Positions 9,311 to 16,861 of a DNA stretch of 64,000 nt are shown piece after piece. Under the pieces are notes generated by a model, which was not told the DNA's origin, searched no databases, and saw only the letters and a list, made by a program, of their open reading frames with translations. Made by a program: the position numbers and the translations under genes. Source of the stretch: Dactylosporangium vinaceum (lineage in GTDB: Bacteria > Actinomycetota > Actinomycetes > Mycobacteriales > Micromonosporaceae); contig NZ_CP061913.1 in assembly GCF_019904175.1 (NCBI RefSeq), positions 3,534,001 to 3,598,000 of the forward strand, in the 5' to 3' direction. Numbering within the stretch: position 1 is the first letter of the stretch; each line of letters starts with the position of its first letter.

Positions 9311-9961
9311 ATGGCCCTGCGGGTAGTCATCGCCGAGGACTCGGTAATCCTCCGCGACGGGATGGTGGAGCTGCTGAGCACCCGCGGCTGTGCGGTCGTC
9401 GCCACGACCGGCGCGCCGGACGGGCTGCTGGCCGCGGTGGCCGAGCACGGGCCGGACATGGCCATCGTGGACATCCGCCTGCCGCCGACCTTCACCGACG
9501 AGGGCATCCGGGCCGCGGAGCAGCTCCGGGCCGGGCACCCGGGCCTGGGCGTGCTGATCTTCTCCCAGCACGCGGACCCGGCGCTCGCGACGCGGCTGCT
9601 CGCGACCGGGGCCCACGGCGTGGGCTACCTGCTCAAGGAGCGGGTGGCGGCCGTCTCGCAGTTCGTCGACGCGCTGCACCGGGTGGCCGGCGGCGGCACC
9701 GCCCTGGACCCGGAGATCGTCGACCGGATGCTGCGGGGCGGGCGGCGGCTGGACCGGCTGACCGCCCGGGAGCGCGAGGTGCTCGACCTCATGGCCCAGG
9801 GCTTCTCGAACCGGGCGATCGCGGCCCGCCTGGTCGTCACCGAGCGGGCCGTGGAGAAGCACGCCGCGGCCATCTTCGCCAAGTTCGACCTCCCGCTCAC
9901 CGAGGCCGACAACCGCCGGGTGAAGGCGGTCGTGGCCTACCTGACCGAGACCGGCGCCTGA
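9311..9961 (+). CDS. NarL/LuxR-family response regulator (orphan)
   Basis: This 216-residue two-component regulator has a receiver domain (residues 1-120) with acidic pair ED (9-10), phospho-acceptor Asp54 in IVDIRLP and Lys in YLLKER. The C-terminal LuxR HTH reads LTAREREVLDLMAQGFSNRAI then TERAVEKHAAAIFAKFDL. No kinase adjoins it. The nearest histidine kinase (12259-13458) is in an ABC operon lacking a regulator, so the two may pair. It closely resembles the regulator at 40613 in the RLPPTFTDEG and GVGYLLK stretches. Its stop is 13 bases from the convergent mannanase stop. Confidence 0.93.
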   Translation: MALRVVIAEDSVILRDGMVELLSTRGCAVVATTGAPDGLLAAVAEHGPDMAIVDIRLPPTFTDEGIRAAEQLRAGHPGLGVLIFSQHADPALATRLLATGAHGVGYLLKERVAAVSQFVDALHRVAGGGTALDPEIVDRMLRGGRRLDRLTAREREVLDLMAQGFSNRAIAARLVVTERAVEKHAAAIFAKFDLPLTEADNRRVKAVVAYLTETGA

Positions 9962-9974
9962 GTCGCCGGCGCGC

Positions 9975-11003
9975 TCATCGCCCGGGGTGCGCGGCGATGC
10001 GGGCCAGCTCGTCGCCGCGGCCCTGCATGTACCGCTGCCGGACCCAGGACTTGAACGCGGCGAGCGCGGCCGGCGAGGAGCTCGGCGACCAGGCCTCCTC
10101 CTTGGTCAGGTCGAAGTAGGTGAGCAGCCTCAGGTCGGGGTACGCGCCCGAGCGCAGCGTCGTGTTCATGTCGTCGATCCATCGGGCCTTGTCGCCGCCG
10201 TCCTCGGTCGACGCGAACTCGCCGATAGTCACCGGCCGGTGCGGGGCGACGGCGCGGGCCTTGGCGTAGGCGGCGGCGAACGTCTGGTCGAACGTCGTCC
10301 AGTGGTCGCCGGCCGGGTCCCAGGACGGGCCGAAGCCCCAGTTGTAGCCGTCGATGCCGACCCAGTCGACGTAGGCGTCGCCGGGGTAGGCGGCGGCCGG
10401 GTCGTTGTACGGCGCGTCCGGTGACGAGCCGTTGTTGAAGGCCCACACCCATTGCACGTTGCGCGCGCCGGCGGCGGTGACGAGGTCGTGCACGTGCCGG
10501 TAGGCCCGCACATAGAGGGTGGGGTCGGCGTTGTTGTTGGCGATGCCCCACGGGTACCAGTTGCCGTTGAACTCGTGGCCCCAGCGGACCAGGATCGGCC
10601 GGTGGACGGCGGCGAACTCCCGGCCGCGGGCCGTGATGTAGCTGTCCCACGTGCCGTCGATGATGTCCTGCAGGTGGATCTGCGCCGGGTCGGTCGCGCC
10701 GAGGGCGGTGTTCCAGGGCTCCCACGTGTAGTGCGGCATGATGCCGTGGCGCCACAGCGTCCTGGCCTGCGCCACCGGGAACGGGTTGCCGGTGCCCCAG
10801 CTGTCGAACCACATCACGCTGGCCGGTGTCACGCCGTACTGGCTCTTGACGTCGGCGGCGATCGTGGCCGGGTCCGCCTCCCGGAACATGCCCAGGTAGC
10901 GGGTCGGCGGTGTGTCCCGGCCGGGCCCGGCCGCGGCGGCACCGCCGGGCACGGTCAGCGCCAGGGCGACGGCCGCCGCGCACAGCAGCGTTCGCATCCG
11001 CAT
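9975..11003 (-). CDS. Secreted GH26 endo-beta-mannanase
   Basis: This 342-residue secreted enzyme of glycoside hydrolase family 26 most likely hydrolyses beta-1,4-mannan. The signal peptide is about residues 1-25 (ends GGAAAAG). The catalytic domain carries VRWGHEFNGNWYPWG with acid/base Glu144 and VTIGEFAST with nucleophile Glu262, plus VGIDGYNWG, all hallmarks of GH26 mannanases. It has no carbohydrate-binding module. ATG at 11003 is preceded by AGGAG at seven bases; extending to 11186 would run through the operators. Two LacI-type operators and the LacI gene lie directly upstream on the same strand. Activity on other beta-mannan or mixed glucans cannot be excluded. Confidence 0.93.
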   Translation of the reverse strand: MRMRTLLCAAAVALALTVPGGAAAAGPGRDTPPTRYLGMFREADPATIAADVKSQYGVTPASVMWFDSWGTGNPFPVAQARTLWRHGIMPHYTWEPWNTALGATDPAQIHLQDIIDGTWDSYITARGREFAAVHRPILVRWGHEFNGNWYPWGIANNNADPTLYVRAYRHVHDLVTAAGARNVQWVWAFNNGSSPDAPYNDPAAAYPGDAYVDWVGIDGYNWGFGPSWDPAGDHWTTFDQTFAAAYAKARAVAPHRPVTIGEFASTEDGGDKARWIDDMNTTLRSGAYPDLRLLTYFDLTKEEAWSPSSSPAALAAFKSWVRQRYMQGRGDELARIAAHPGR

Positions 11004-11052
11004 GTCCACTCTCCTGTCGACGTCACGAGCGCCATGCCATCGATGGCGGCGA

Positions 11053-11068
11053 TTGGTAGCGCTTCCAA
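11053..11068. promoter_or_regulatory. LacI-type operator O1 upstream of the mannanase
   Basis: TTGGTAGCGCTTCCAA is a 16-bp palindrome with one mismatched pair, 50 bases before the mannanase start. It has the GCGC centre typical of LacI-family sites and matches the perfect copy at 11141-11156. Confidence 0.75.
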
Positions 11069-11080
11069 CCCAAGCTAGCC

Positions 11081-11122
11081 GCCGAGCGACTCTTCGTAAA
11101 GAGGAGTCGGTCGATACTCGGC
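11081..11122. promoter_or_regulatory. Imperfect hairpin between the two mannanase operators
   Basis: CGACTCTTC (11087-11095) pairs with GAGGAGTCG (11101-11109) around GTAAA, with one wobble. Flanking GCCGAG (11081-11086) and CTCGGC (11117-11122) extend the stem across a seven-base bulge. It may terminate read-through from LacI or lie in the mannanase leader. The role is unproven. Confidence 0.4.
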
Positions 11123-11140
11123 GGCACCCGGCCATGGCGA

Positions 11141-11156
11141 CTGGAAGCGCTTCCAG
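11141..11156. promoter_or_regulatory. LacI-type operator O2 upstream of the mannanase
   Basis: CTGGAAGCGCTTCCAG is a perfect 16-bp palindrome. Centre-to-centre spacing to O1 is 88 bp, about 8.4 helical turns, compatible with looping. It lies between the LacI stop and the mannanase start, marking the adjacent LacI protein as the likely binder. Confidence 0.8.
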
Positions 11157-11202
11157 TCTGCCGCCGATACGGGCGGATGGTGCCACGGCGGCGCCGTCGG
11201 GG

Positions 11203-12216
11203 TCAGGCCGAGTGCCGCACGACGATCCGGGTCGGCAGGATCAGCGATGTCGGCCGGCCGCCGTCGAGCAGCTCGACGAGCATCCGGGCGGCCTCGCGGC
11301 CCAGCGACTGGATCGGCTGGTGCACGGTGGTGAGGGCCGGGTCGGTGTGCAGCGCCAGGGGCATGTCGTCGAAGCCGATCACGGCCACGTCGCCGGGGAC
11401 CGCCCGGCCGGCGTCGCGCAGCACCCGCATGGCTCCGGCCGCCATGTTGTCGTTGGCGGCGACGACGGCGTCGAGGTCCGGCCGCGCCTGCAGCAGCGCG
11501 CGCATCGCCTCGGCGCCGCTGGTCTCCAGGAAGTCGCCGGCCGCGGTGGCGTACGGCTCGAGCCCGGCCAGCCGCAGCGCCTCGGTGTAGCCGCGGAGGC
11601 GTTCGCGGCCCACGGCCGTCTCCCCGGGCCCGGTGATCATCACGATGCGGCGGCGGCCGCCGCGCAGCAGGTGCTCGGTCGCCGCCCGGGACCCGGCGGC
11701 GTTGTCGACGTCGACGTAGTAGGGCGGCGTCCCGTGCGGCGGCAGGCCGATGAACACCGTCGGCCGGCCGGACTTCGCGGCGATGTCGACGAGTGGGTCG
11801 GCCCCGCGCGTCGCCACGAGCATCACCCCGTCGGCCCCGCGGGTCTGCAGGAAGTGCCGCAGCCGCCGCTGCCCGTGGTCGTTGGTGACCAGGCTGAGCA
11901 TGAGGTGCAGGTCGGTCTTCTCCAGCGCGGCCGACGCGCCGACGATGACCTGCGCGAAGTATGGGTCGCCGAACACTTCCGGCCCGTCGCCGGAGACCGC
12001 CAGCACGACCACCCCGGTCTGGCGGGTGGCGAGCGCCCGGGCGCTGCGGTTGGGCGTGAACCCGAGCTCCCGGATCGCCTTCTCGACCGCGTCCCGCTTG
12101 GCCCGGCTCACGTTGGGGCCGTTGTTGATCACCCGGGAGGCGACGGTCCGCGAGACCTGGGCCCGCTCGGCGACCTCGTCGAGTGTCGGCGGCCGGGGCG
12201 GGACCGATGACGACAT
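11203..12216 (-). CDS. LacI-family repressor, probably of the mannanase
   Basis: This 337-residue LacI/GalR repressor has an HTH at residues 10-55 (TLDEVAERAQVSRTVASRVINNG) with hinge helix NRSARALATR. The periplasmic-binding-like sugar domain follows, with VVAANDNMAAGAMRVL and VIGFDDMPLALHTDPALTTVHQP. It is full length for the family. The gene is immediately upstream of and co-directional with the GH26 gene; two GCGC-centred palindromes fill the 199-bp gap. I infer manno-oligosaccharide or cellobiose as inducer, because the same operator core lies before the GH5 cellulase at 26.4 kb. The HK/ABC operon ends 42 bases upstream. Confidence 0.93.
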   Translation of the reverse strand: MSSSVPPRPPTLDEVAERAQVSRTVASRVINNGPNVSRAKRDAVEKAIRELGFTPNRSARALATRQTGVVVLAVSGDGPEVFGDPYFAQVIVGASAALEKTDLHLMLSLVTNDHGQRRLRHFLQTRGADGVMLVATRGADPLVDIAAKSGRPTVFIGLPPHGTPPYYVDVDNAAGSRAATEHLLRGGRRRIVMITGPGETAVGRERLRGYTEALRLAGLEPYATAAGDFLETSGAEAMRALLQARPDLDAVVAANDNMAAGAMRVLRDAGRAVPGDVAVIGFDDMPLALHTDPALTTVHQPIQSLGREAARMLVELLDGGRPTSLILPTRIVVRHSA

Positions 12217-12258
12217 GCCTGGCCCCTCCGCTGCTGACAGTCCGGCAATGGTAGCGCC

Positions 12259-13458
12259 CTACAGATTCGTCGGCAGCGTGATCTCGGCCCGGGTGGGGCC
12301 GCCGGGCGGGCTGTCGATGCGCAGCGTGCCGTCGACCGCGGCCAGGCGCTCGCGCAGGCCGGCCAGGCCGGTGCCGGCGCCGATCTCGGCGCCGCCGCGG
12401 CCGTCGTCGGTCACCGCGATGCGCAGCCGCCCGTCCGCGGCCGTCGCGTCGAGCCGGACCCGGGTTGCCGCGCTGTGCTTGACGGCGTTGGTGAGCAGTT
12501 CGGCGGTGCAGAAGTAGGCGATGCGCTCGATGCCGGCCTGGGCCCGCTGCGGCATGTGCAGCGCGAGGTCGACCGGCAGGGCGGCGTCGGCCCCCAGGGT
12601 CCGCAGGGCCGCGGGCAGGCCGTCCTGCAGCGCGGTGGGGTCGATGCCGTGGATCAGCCGGCGCAGCTCGGCGATGGTGTCGTCGGTCTGGGCGCGGGCC
12701 CGGCCGACCAGGTGGCGGACCCGCTCGTCGTCCGGGCGCACCGCGTCCTCGACGAGCGCCAGGAGCATCGCGAGCGCGACCAGGTGGGCCTGGGTGCCGT
12801 CGTGCAGGTCCTGCTCGATGCGGCGCAGGCTGCTGGTGTGCTCGGCGATCATGGTGCTGCGGGCCCGGCGCAGGTCGGTCAGCTCCTGCTGGGAGCGGCT
12901 CGGCCCGAGCAGCGCCCGGCCCGCCCACACGTTGAGGTCGGTGTTGGCCCGCACCGCCCACGGCGTGGCGAGCAGGAGCAGCAGGCCGCCCGGGACGGCC
13001 AGGGCGACCCGGGCGCCGGGTGGATGCCCGTCGGGCCGGGCCACGCCCAGGTAGAGGCTCATCCCGATCATCACCGCGCCGAGGGCGGGCAGGACCAGCG
13101 CGGCCAGGAACCCCAGCAGCGCCAGGGGGAGGCGGACGAAGAGGTAGGCCACGGCGCGCCAGGCGGGCCCGTCGGTGAGGCTCGCCCGGACCCAGCCGAC
13201 CACGCCGGCCGCCGCCGCGATCCGGGCCGGCGGCTCGATCCGCACGCCGAGCAGGCGCAGCAGCCACCGGTGCAGCCGCCCGGCGAGCCGCGCGGCCCGG
13301 ACCTCGGCCGCGAGCGCGGGCAGCCCGAGCACGGTCAGCGCCAGCACGCCGCCGGCGTAGGTCCCGAGCAGCGCCAGGAGCAGCCCCAGCATGGCGAGGG
13401 GGAAGCCGAGCAGCGCGAACGCGAACTCGCCGGGCCGCACCCGCGGCGGCCCGGTCAC
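12259..13458 (-). CDS. HisKA_3 sensor histidine kinase fused into an ABC-exporter operon
   Basis: This 399-residue membrane histidine kinase has an N-terminal half (residues 15-170) with several hydrophobic segments and the proteobacteria/actinobacteria 'putative sensor' look. The dimerisation box is RIEQDLHDGTQAHLVALAM with phospho-acceptor His219. HATPase motifs are TAELLTNAVKHSAAT, VTDDGRGG and GLAGLRERLAAVDG. GTG at 13458 overlaps the permease stop in GTGA, so it is coupled to the exporter. No response regulator gene follows; LacI comes next after 42 bases. The orphan regulator at 9311 is the nearest candidate partner, or the one at 40613. Confidence 0.92.
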   Translation of the reverse strand: MTGPPRVRPGEFAFALLGFPLAMLGLLLALLGTYAGGVLALTVLGLPALAAEVRAARLAGRLHRWLLRLLGVRIEPPARIAAAAGVVGWVRASLTDGPAWRAVAYLFVRLPLALLGFLAALVLPALGAVMIGMSLYLGVARPDGHPPGARVALAVPGGLLLLLATPWAVRANTDLNVWAGRALLGPSRSQQELTDLRRARSTMIAEHTSSLRRIEQDLHDGTQAHLVALAMLLALVEDAVRPDDERVRHLVGRARAQTDDTIAELRRLIHGIDPTALQDGLPAALRTLGADAALPVDLALHMPQRAQAGIERIAYFCTAELLTNAVKHSAATRVRLDATAADGRLRIAVTDDGRGGAEIGAGTGLAGLRERLAAVDGTLRIDSPPGGPTRAEITLPTNL

Positions 13459-14780
13459 GGTGCGGCCAAGGTGGTGGCCGGGTCGAGCGCGATGACCCGC
13501 AGGCCGGCGCCGAGCTGCGTCGCCACGGCCAGGATCATCGCGCCGGCGAGGATCGGCGCGTCGCTGCCCACGGAGACGTACGGTACCGGGCCGCCGCCCA
13601 CCGCCAGCGCGAACGCGACGGCGGCCGGGGCGGCGACGGCGGTCCCGAGCACGGCCCCGGTCAGCGCGGTCAGCACCGCCTCCGCCGCGAGCGCCCGCAC
13701 CAGCTGCCGCCGGGTGGCACCGACGAGCCGCAGCAGCGCGTACTCCCGGCGGCGGTCCGCGGTGAGCGCGACGAGCGTGCTGAGCGTTGCGACGGTCCCG
13801 AAGAGCGCGAGCATCGCCACCTCCACGCCGCGCAGCCAGACGTCGCCCTCCGGCACGACCACGGCCGCCGCGTGGCGCATGGTCGCCGTGACCACGACGA
13901 ACGTGGTGGACAGGCCGACGAGCAGCGCGATCGGCACGACCGCGGAGGAGAGCCGGTGGGCGTGGCCGCGCAGGTTGACCGCGGCCAGCCAGCCGCCCGC
14001 CCCGGCGCCGCGGGCCAGCCGCAGCGGCAGCCCGAGGACCGTGACGACGAGCCGGGCCGCCCACGGCCCGAGCAGGGCCAGCGCGACCATCAGCGCGAGC
14101 GCGCTGAGCAGGGCGCCTTGGGCGGCCTCGTCGGGCTCGCGGCCGGCCACGAACCGGCACAGCGCGCCGGCACCGCCGGCGACCAGCAGCCCGAGCCCGC
14201 CGCGGACCCGGCCGATCCCGCCGGTCGGGGCCGCGGTCTCGACAAGCGCCGCGCTCGGCGGGCCGTGGGAGATCCGCCAGGTGGCGAAGGCCGCCGCGAT
14301 CAGCCCGGCGAGGGCCGTGGCCGGGGTGGCGAGCAGCAGCGGCAGCGGGCCGGCGGGCACGGTGGCCCCGGCCGGTGCGAGGCCGCGGTCCACCAGCGCG
14401 CGCAGGAACAGCCGGGCGGCGATCGCGCCGAGGGCCCAGGCCGGCGGCGAGACGAGCAGCGTCAGGCCGGCCACCTGGCACCGGATCAGCCGGCGCACCT
14501 GCCGCGGCGTGGCCGCCACGGTGCGCAGCAGGGCGAGCTCGCGATGCTGCTGGCGCACCGCGAACCCGAGCGTGGTCACCGCGACGAACGTGGCCATGAT
14601 GATGACGATCTCGCCGAACGCGCCGCCGATCGCGCCGAGGTCCGACCCGCCGCCGGTCGCCGCGGCCGCGAGCAGGGAGCCGAACATGGCGATCGCGGAC
14701 ACCGCGAGGAACAGGGCCGCGGCGAGCCCGGCGAAGGACGCCGGGCGGGTGCGCAGGGCGCCGAAGGCCATCCGGATCAC
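13455..14780 (-). CDS. FtsX/MacB-type ABC transporter permease
   Basis: This 441-residue permease has two FtsX-like halves. Each has the pattern of one helix before a soluble stretch and then three helices, with segments such as GEIVIIMATFVAVTTLGFAV, ALLSALALMVALALLGPW and VAMLALFGTVATLSTLVAL. RREYALLRLVGATRRQLVRAL is the conserved cytoplasmic coupling motif. It starts with GTG 14780 overlapping the ATPase stop and ends in a GTGA overlap with the kinase. Likely roles are export of a peptide antibiotic or lipid, or removal of a membrane-active compound sensed by the kinase, as in Bce-like modules. That role is inference from operon structure. Confidence 0.9.
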   Translation of the reverse strand: MIRMAFGALRTRPASFAGLAAALFLAVSAIAMFGSLLAAAATGGGSDLGAIGGAFGEIVIIMATFVAVTTLGFAVRQQHRELALLRTVAATPRQVRRLIRCQVAGLTLLVSPPAWALGAIAARLFLRALVDRGLAPAGATVPAGPLPLLLATPATALAGLIAAAFATWRISHGPPSAALVETAAPTGGIGRVRGGLGLLVAGGAGALCRFVAGREPDEAAQGALLSALALMVALALLGPWAARLVVTVLGLPLRLARGAGAGGWLAAVNLRGHAHRLSSAVVPIALLVGLSTTFVVVTATMRHAAAVVVPEGDVWLRGVEVAMLALFGTVATLSTLVALTADRRREYALLRLVGATRRQLVRALAAEAVLTALTGAVLGTAVAAPAAVAFALAVGGGPVPYVSVGSDAPILAGAMILAVATQLGAGLRVIALDPATTLAAP

Positions 14781-15508
14781 GAGAGCCGGCCCAGCTTCGC
14801 GGCGATCGTCGCCACCGACGGGCGGGCCAGGTCCTCCACCAGCTCGCCGTCGGTCATGAGCAGGACCCGGTCGGCGACGCCGGCGGCGAGCGGGTCGTGG
14901 GTGACCATGACGCAGGTCTGGCCGTGCCGGTCGACGCCGTCACGCAGCAGCCGGAGGATCTCCCGGCCGGTGCCGCGGTCCAGCGCCCCGGTCGGCTCGT
15001 CGGCGAACAGCAGGGCCGGCCGGGCGTACAGGGCCCGGGCGATCGCCACCCGCTGCTGCTGCCCGCCCGAGAGCCGGCCCGGCCGCTCCCGTTCGCAGCC
15101 GCCCAGGCCGACCTCGGCCAGGACCGTGCCCACCCGCGCCCGGTCGGCCCGGTGGCCCATCAGCCGGGCCGGCAGCAGCACGTTCTCGGCCACGGTCATG
15201 GCCGGCATGAGGTTGTAGCCCTGGAAGACGAAGCCGGCCGTGGACCGCCGCAGCCGGGCGAGCGCGGGCTCGCGCAGGCGGGTGATGTCGGCCGGTCCCC
15301 AGTGGACGGTGCCGCGGGTGGGCCTGTCGATCCCGGCCAGGCACTGCAGCAGCGTCGTCTTGCCGGAGCCGGACGGGCCCATGACGGCGGTGAACGACCC
15401 GGGAGCGCAGGTGGCGCTGACGCCGCGCAGGGCGTGCACCCGGCCTGTCCCGCGGGCGTACTCGCGGTGCAGCCCCTGCACCCGGATTTCGTGTTCGCGG
15501 AGTGTCAC
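14777..15508 (-). CDS. ABC transporter ATPase (MacB/LolD type)
   Basis: This 243-residue ATPase pairs with the FtsX-like permease. It has Walker A GPSGSGKTT, Q-loop AGFVFQGYNLMPAMTVAENVLLP, signature LSGGQQQRVAIARAL, Walker B ALLFADEPTGALD and the H-loop in VMVTHDP, all as in the MacB/LolD/BceA subfamily. GTG at 15508 is the start that yields VTLREHEIRVQGL. The first gene of a three-gene, GTGA-coupled operon (ATPase, permease, kinase), it is 74 bases from the following hydrolase gene on the same strand. Confidence 0.94.
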   Translation of the reverse strand: MTLREHEIRVQGLHREYARGTGRVHALRGVSATCAPGSFTAVMGPSGSGKTTLLQCLAGIDRPTRGTVHWGPADITRLREPALARLRRSTAGFVFQGYNLMPAMTVAENVLLPARLMGHRADRARVGTVLAEVGLGGCERERPGRLSGGQQQRVAIARALYARPALLFADEPTGALDRGTGREILRLLRDGVDRHGQTCVMVTHDPLAAGVADRVLLMTDGELVEDLARPSVATIAAKLGRLS

Positions 15509-15582
15509 CGCCCCATCCTCGGCGCGGCGGGCGGCCCGCACGATCGTGGTGCCACCCGAATCCGGGGTTCGGATATCCGCAC

Positions 15583-16851
15583 CTACACCTCGCCGCGGAC
15601 CATCGCGATCAGCCGGTCCAGGACGGCGCCGGAGCTGACCCGCAGGGCGTCGTGCTCGTGCTCGTTGGTGACCCAGACGCGGGCGCCGGCGATCCGGCCG
15701 GCGGTCTCGAGGGACAGTTCGCGGTCCACGTACATGTCGTCGTAGTACACGGCGGCGGCGACCGGGACCTCGTTCGCGGCCAGGGCGGCCGGGTCGTAGA
15801 GGCGCGGCCAGTGCGGGCGGGCGGCGAGCAGGTCGGCCGCCTCGCGCATCGGGACGAGAGCCGGGTCGACCTCGAACTGCCACGGGTAGGTCATCTCGCC
15901 CGTGAACAGGACGGGGTCGTCGGCGTCGAACTCGGGGTGCTCGGCCCGGACGCGCTGTGCGGCCCAGCCGGTGGCGCCGTCGCCCTGGCCGTAGCAGAGC
16001 TCGTGCAGCAGCGGGTACCCCGGGTTGGTGACGCAGGTCAGGCGGTGCTGCACGGTTGCCAGAAAGGCGTCGGACAGTACCCCCGCCGACTCGAAAGCGT
16101 CCTCGGTCAGATAGTGGATCTCGTGGGAGCCGGTGCTGGAGCCGAGCGCCAGGCCCAGCGACTGGAACGCCTCGACCGTCAGCCGCCCGCCGTTGGGGAG
16201 GCGCACGTCGTGCTCGCGCAGGTGGGCGGCGATCCGGCGGACGGCCTCGACGTCCCCGGGGTAGCGGGCGTAGTGGGCGGCGTTCTTGGCCGCGACCCGC
16301 GGGTACGTGGCGCGGTAGACGTCCTCGGCCCGGGCGTCGAGGCCGGGCAGGCCGCCGGTGATGAGGACCTCGCGCAGTCCTTCGGGGGCGAACGACAGGT
16401 AGGTCACCGCGCAGAACCCGCCGAAGCTCTGCCCGAGCACCGTCCACGTCCCGTCGTCGCCGAGCAGGTGGCGGCGCAGGAGTTCGGCGTCGCGGACGAT
16501 GCTGTCGGCGCGGAAGTGCGACAGGTATTCGGCCTGCGCGTGGGCGGAGCCGCGCCGGGCCAGCGACTGCCGGCTGATCCGGGTGGAGCGGCCGGTGCCG
16601 CGCTGGTCGAGCAGCAGCACGCGGTAGTCGTCGAGGGCCCGGTCGATCCACGAGTCGCGGCCGATCGGGCGCGGTGAGGCGCTGCCGGGGCCGCCTTGCA
16701 GGAACACGAGCCAGGGCTTGTCGGGGGTACCGCCGGTGACGACCTCGCGGGCGTAGACGTCGATGGTCTCGCCCGCGGGGTCGTCGTGGTCGAGCGGCAC
16801 CGCCAGGACGTGATCGGTCAGGACGGTGCCGGGCTGCCGGAACGTTGCCAT
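15583..16851 (-). CDS. Alpha/beta hydrolase, proline iminopeptidase-like (peptidase S33)
   Basis: This 422-residue cytoplasmic alpha/beta hydrolase is of the S33 prolyl aminopeptidase family, which releases N-terminal proline from peptides. Visible motifs are the oxyanion-loop LQGGPGS (51-57), LLLDQRGTGRST (80-90) and the nucleophile elbow GQSFGG with Ser142. There is no signal peptide. Start ATG is at 16851. It lies 10 bases downstream of the stop of the secreted S15-like hydrolase gene on the same strand, so they may be co-transcribed. True substrate preference cannot be read from sequence; esterase activity is possible. Confidence 0.88.
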   Translation of the reverse strand: MATFRQPGTVLTDHVLAVPLDHDDPAGETIDVYAREVVTGGTPDKPWLVFLQGGPGSASPRPIGRDSWIDRALDDYRVLLLDQRGTGRSTRISRQSLARRGSAHAQAEYLSHFRADSIVRDAELLRRHLLGDDGTWTVLGQSFGGFCAVTYLSFAPEGLREVLITGGLPGLDARAEDVYRATYPRVAAKNAAHYARYPGDVEAVRRIAAHLREHDVRLPNGGRLTVEAFQSLGLALGSSTGSHEIHYLTEDAFESAGVLSDAFLATVQHRLTCVTNPGYPLLHELCYGQGDGATGWAAQRVRAEHPEFDADDPVLFTGEMTYPWQFEVDPALVPMREAADLLAARPHWPRLYDPAALAANEVPVAAAVYYDDMYVDRELSLETAGRIAGARVWVTNEHEHDALRVSSGAVLDRLIAMVRGEV

Positions 16852-16861
16852 ACCGCCATGT

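Noticed and set aside
12475..14859. 794-codon open frame on the plus strand
   Set aside because: It is antisense to the histidine kinase and FtsX permease, with Arg/Gln/Gly-rich translation typical of shadows.
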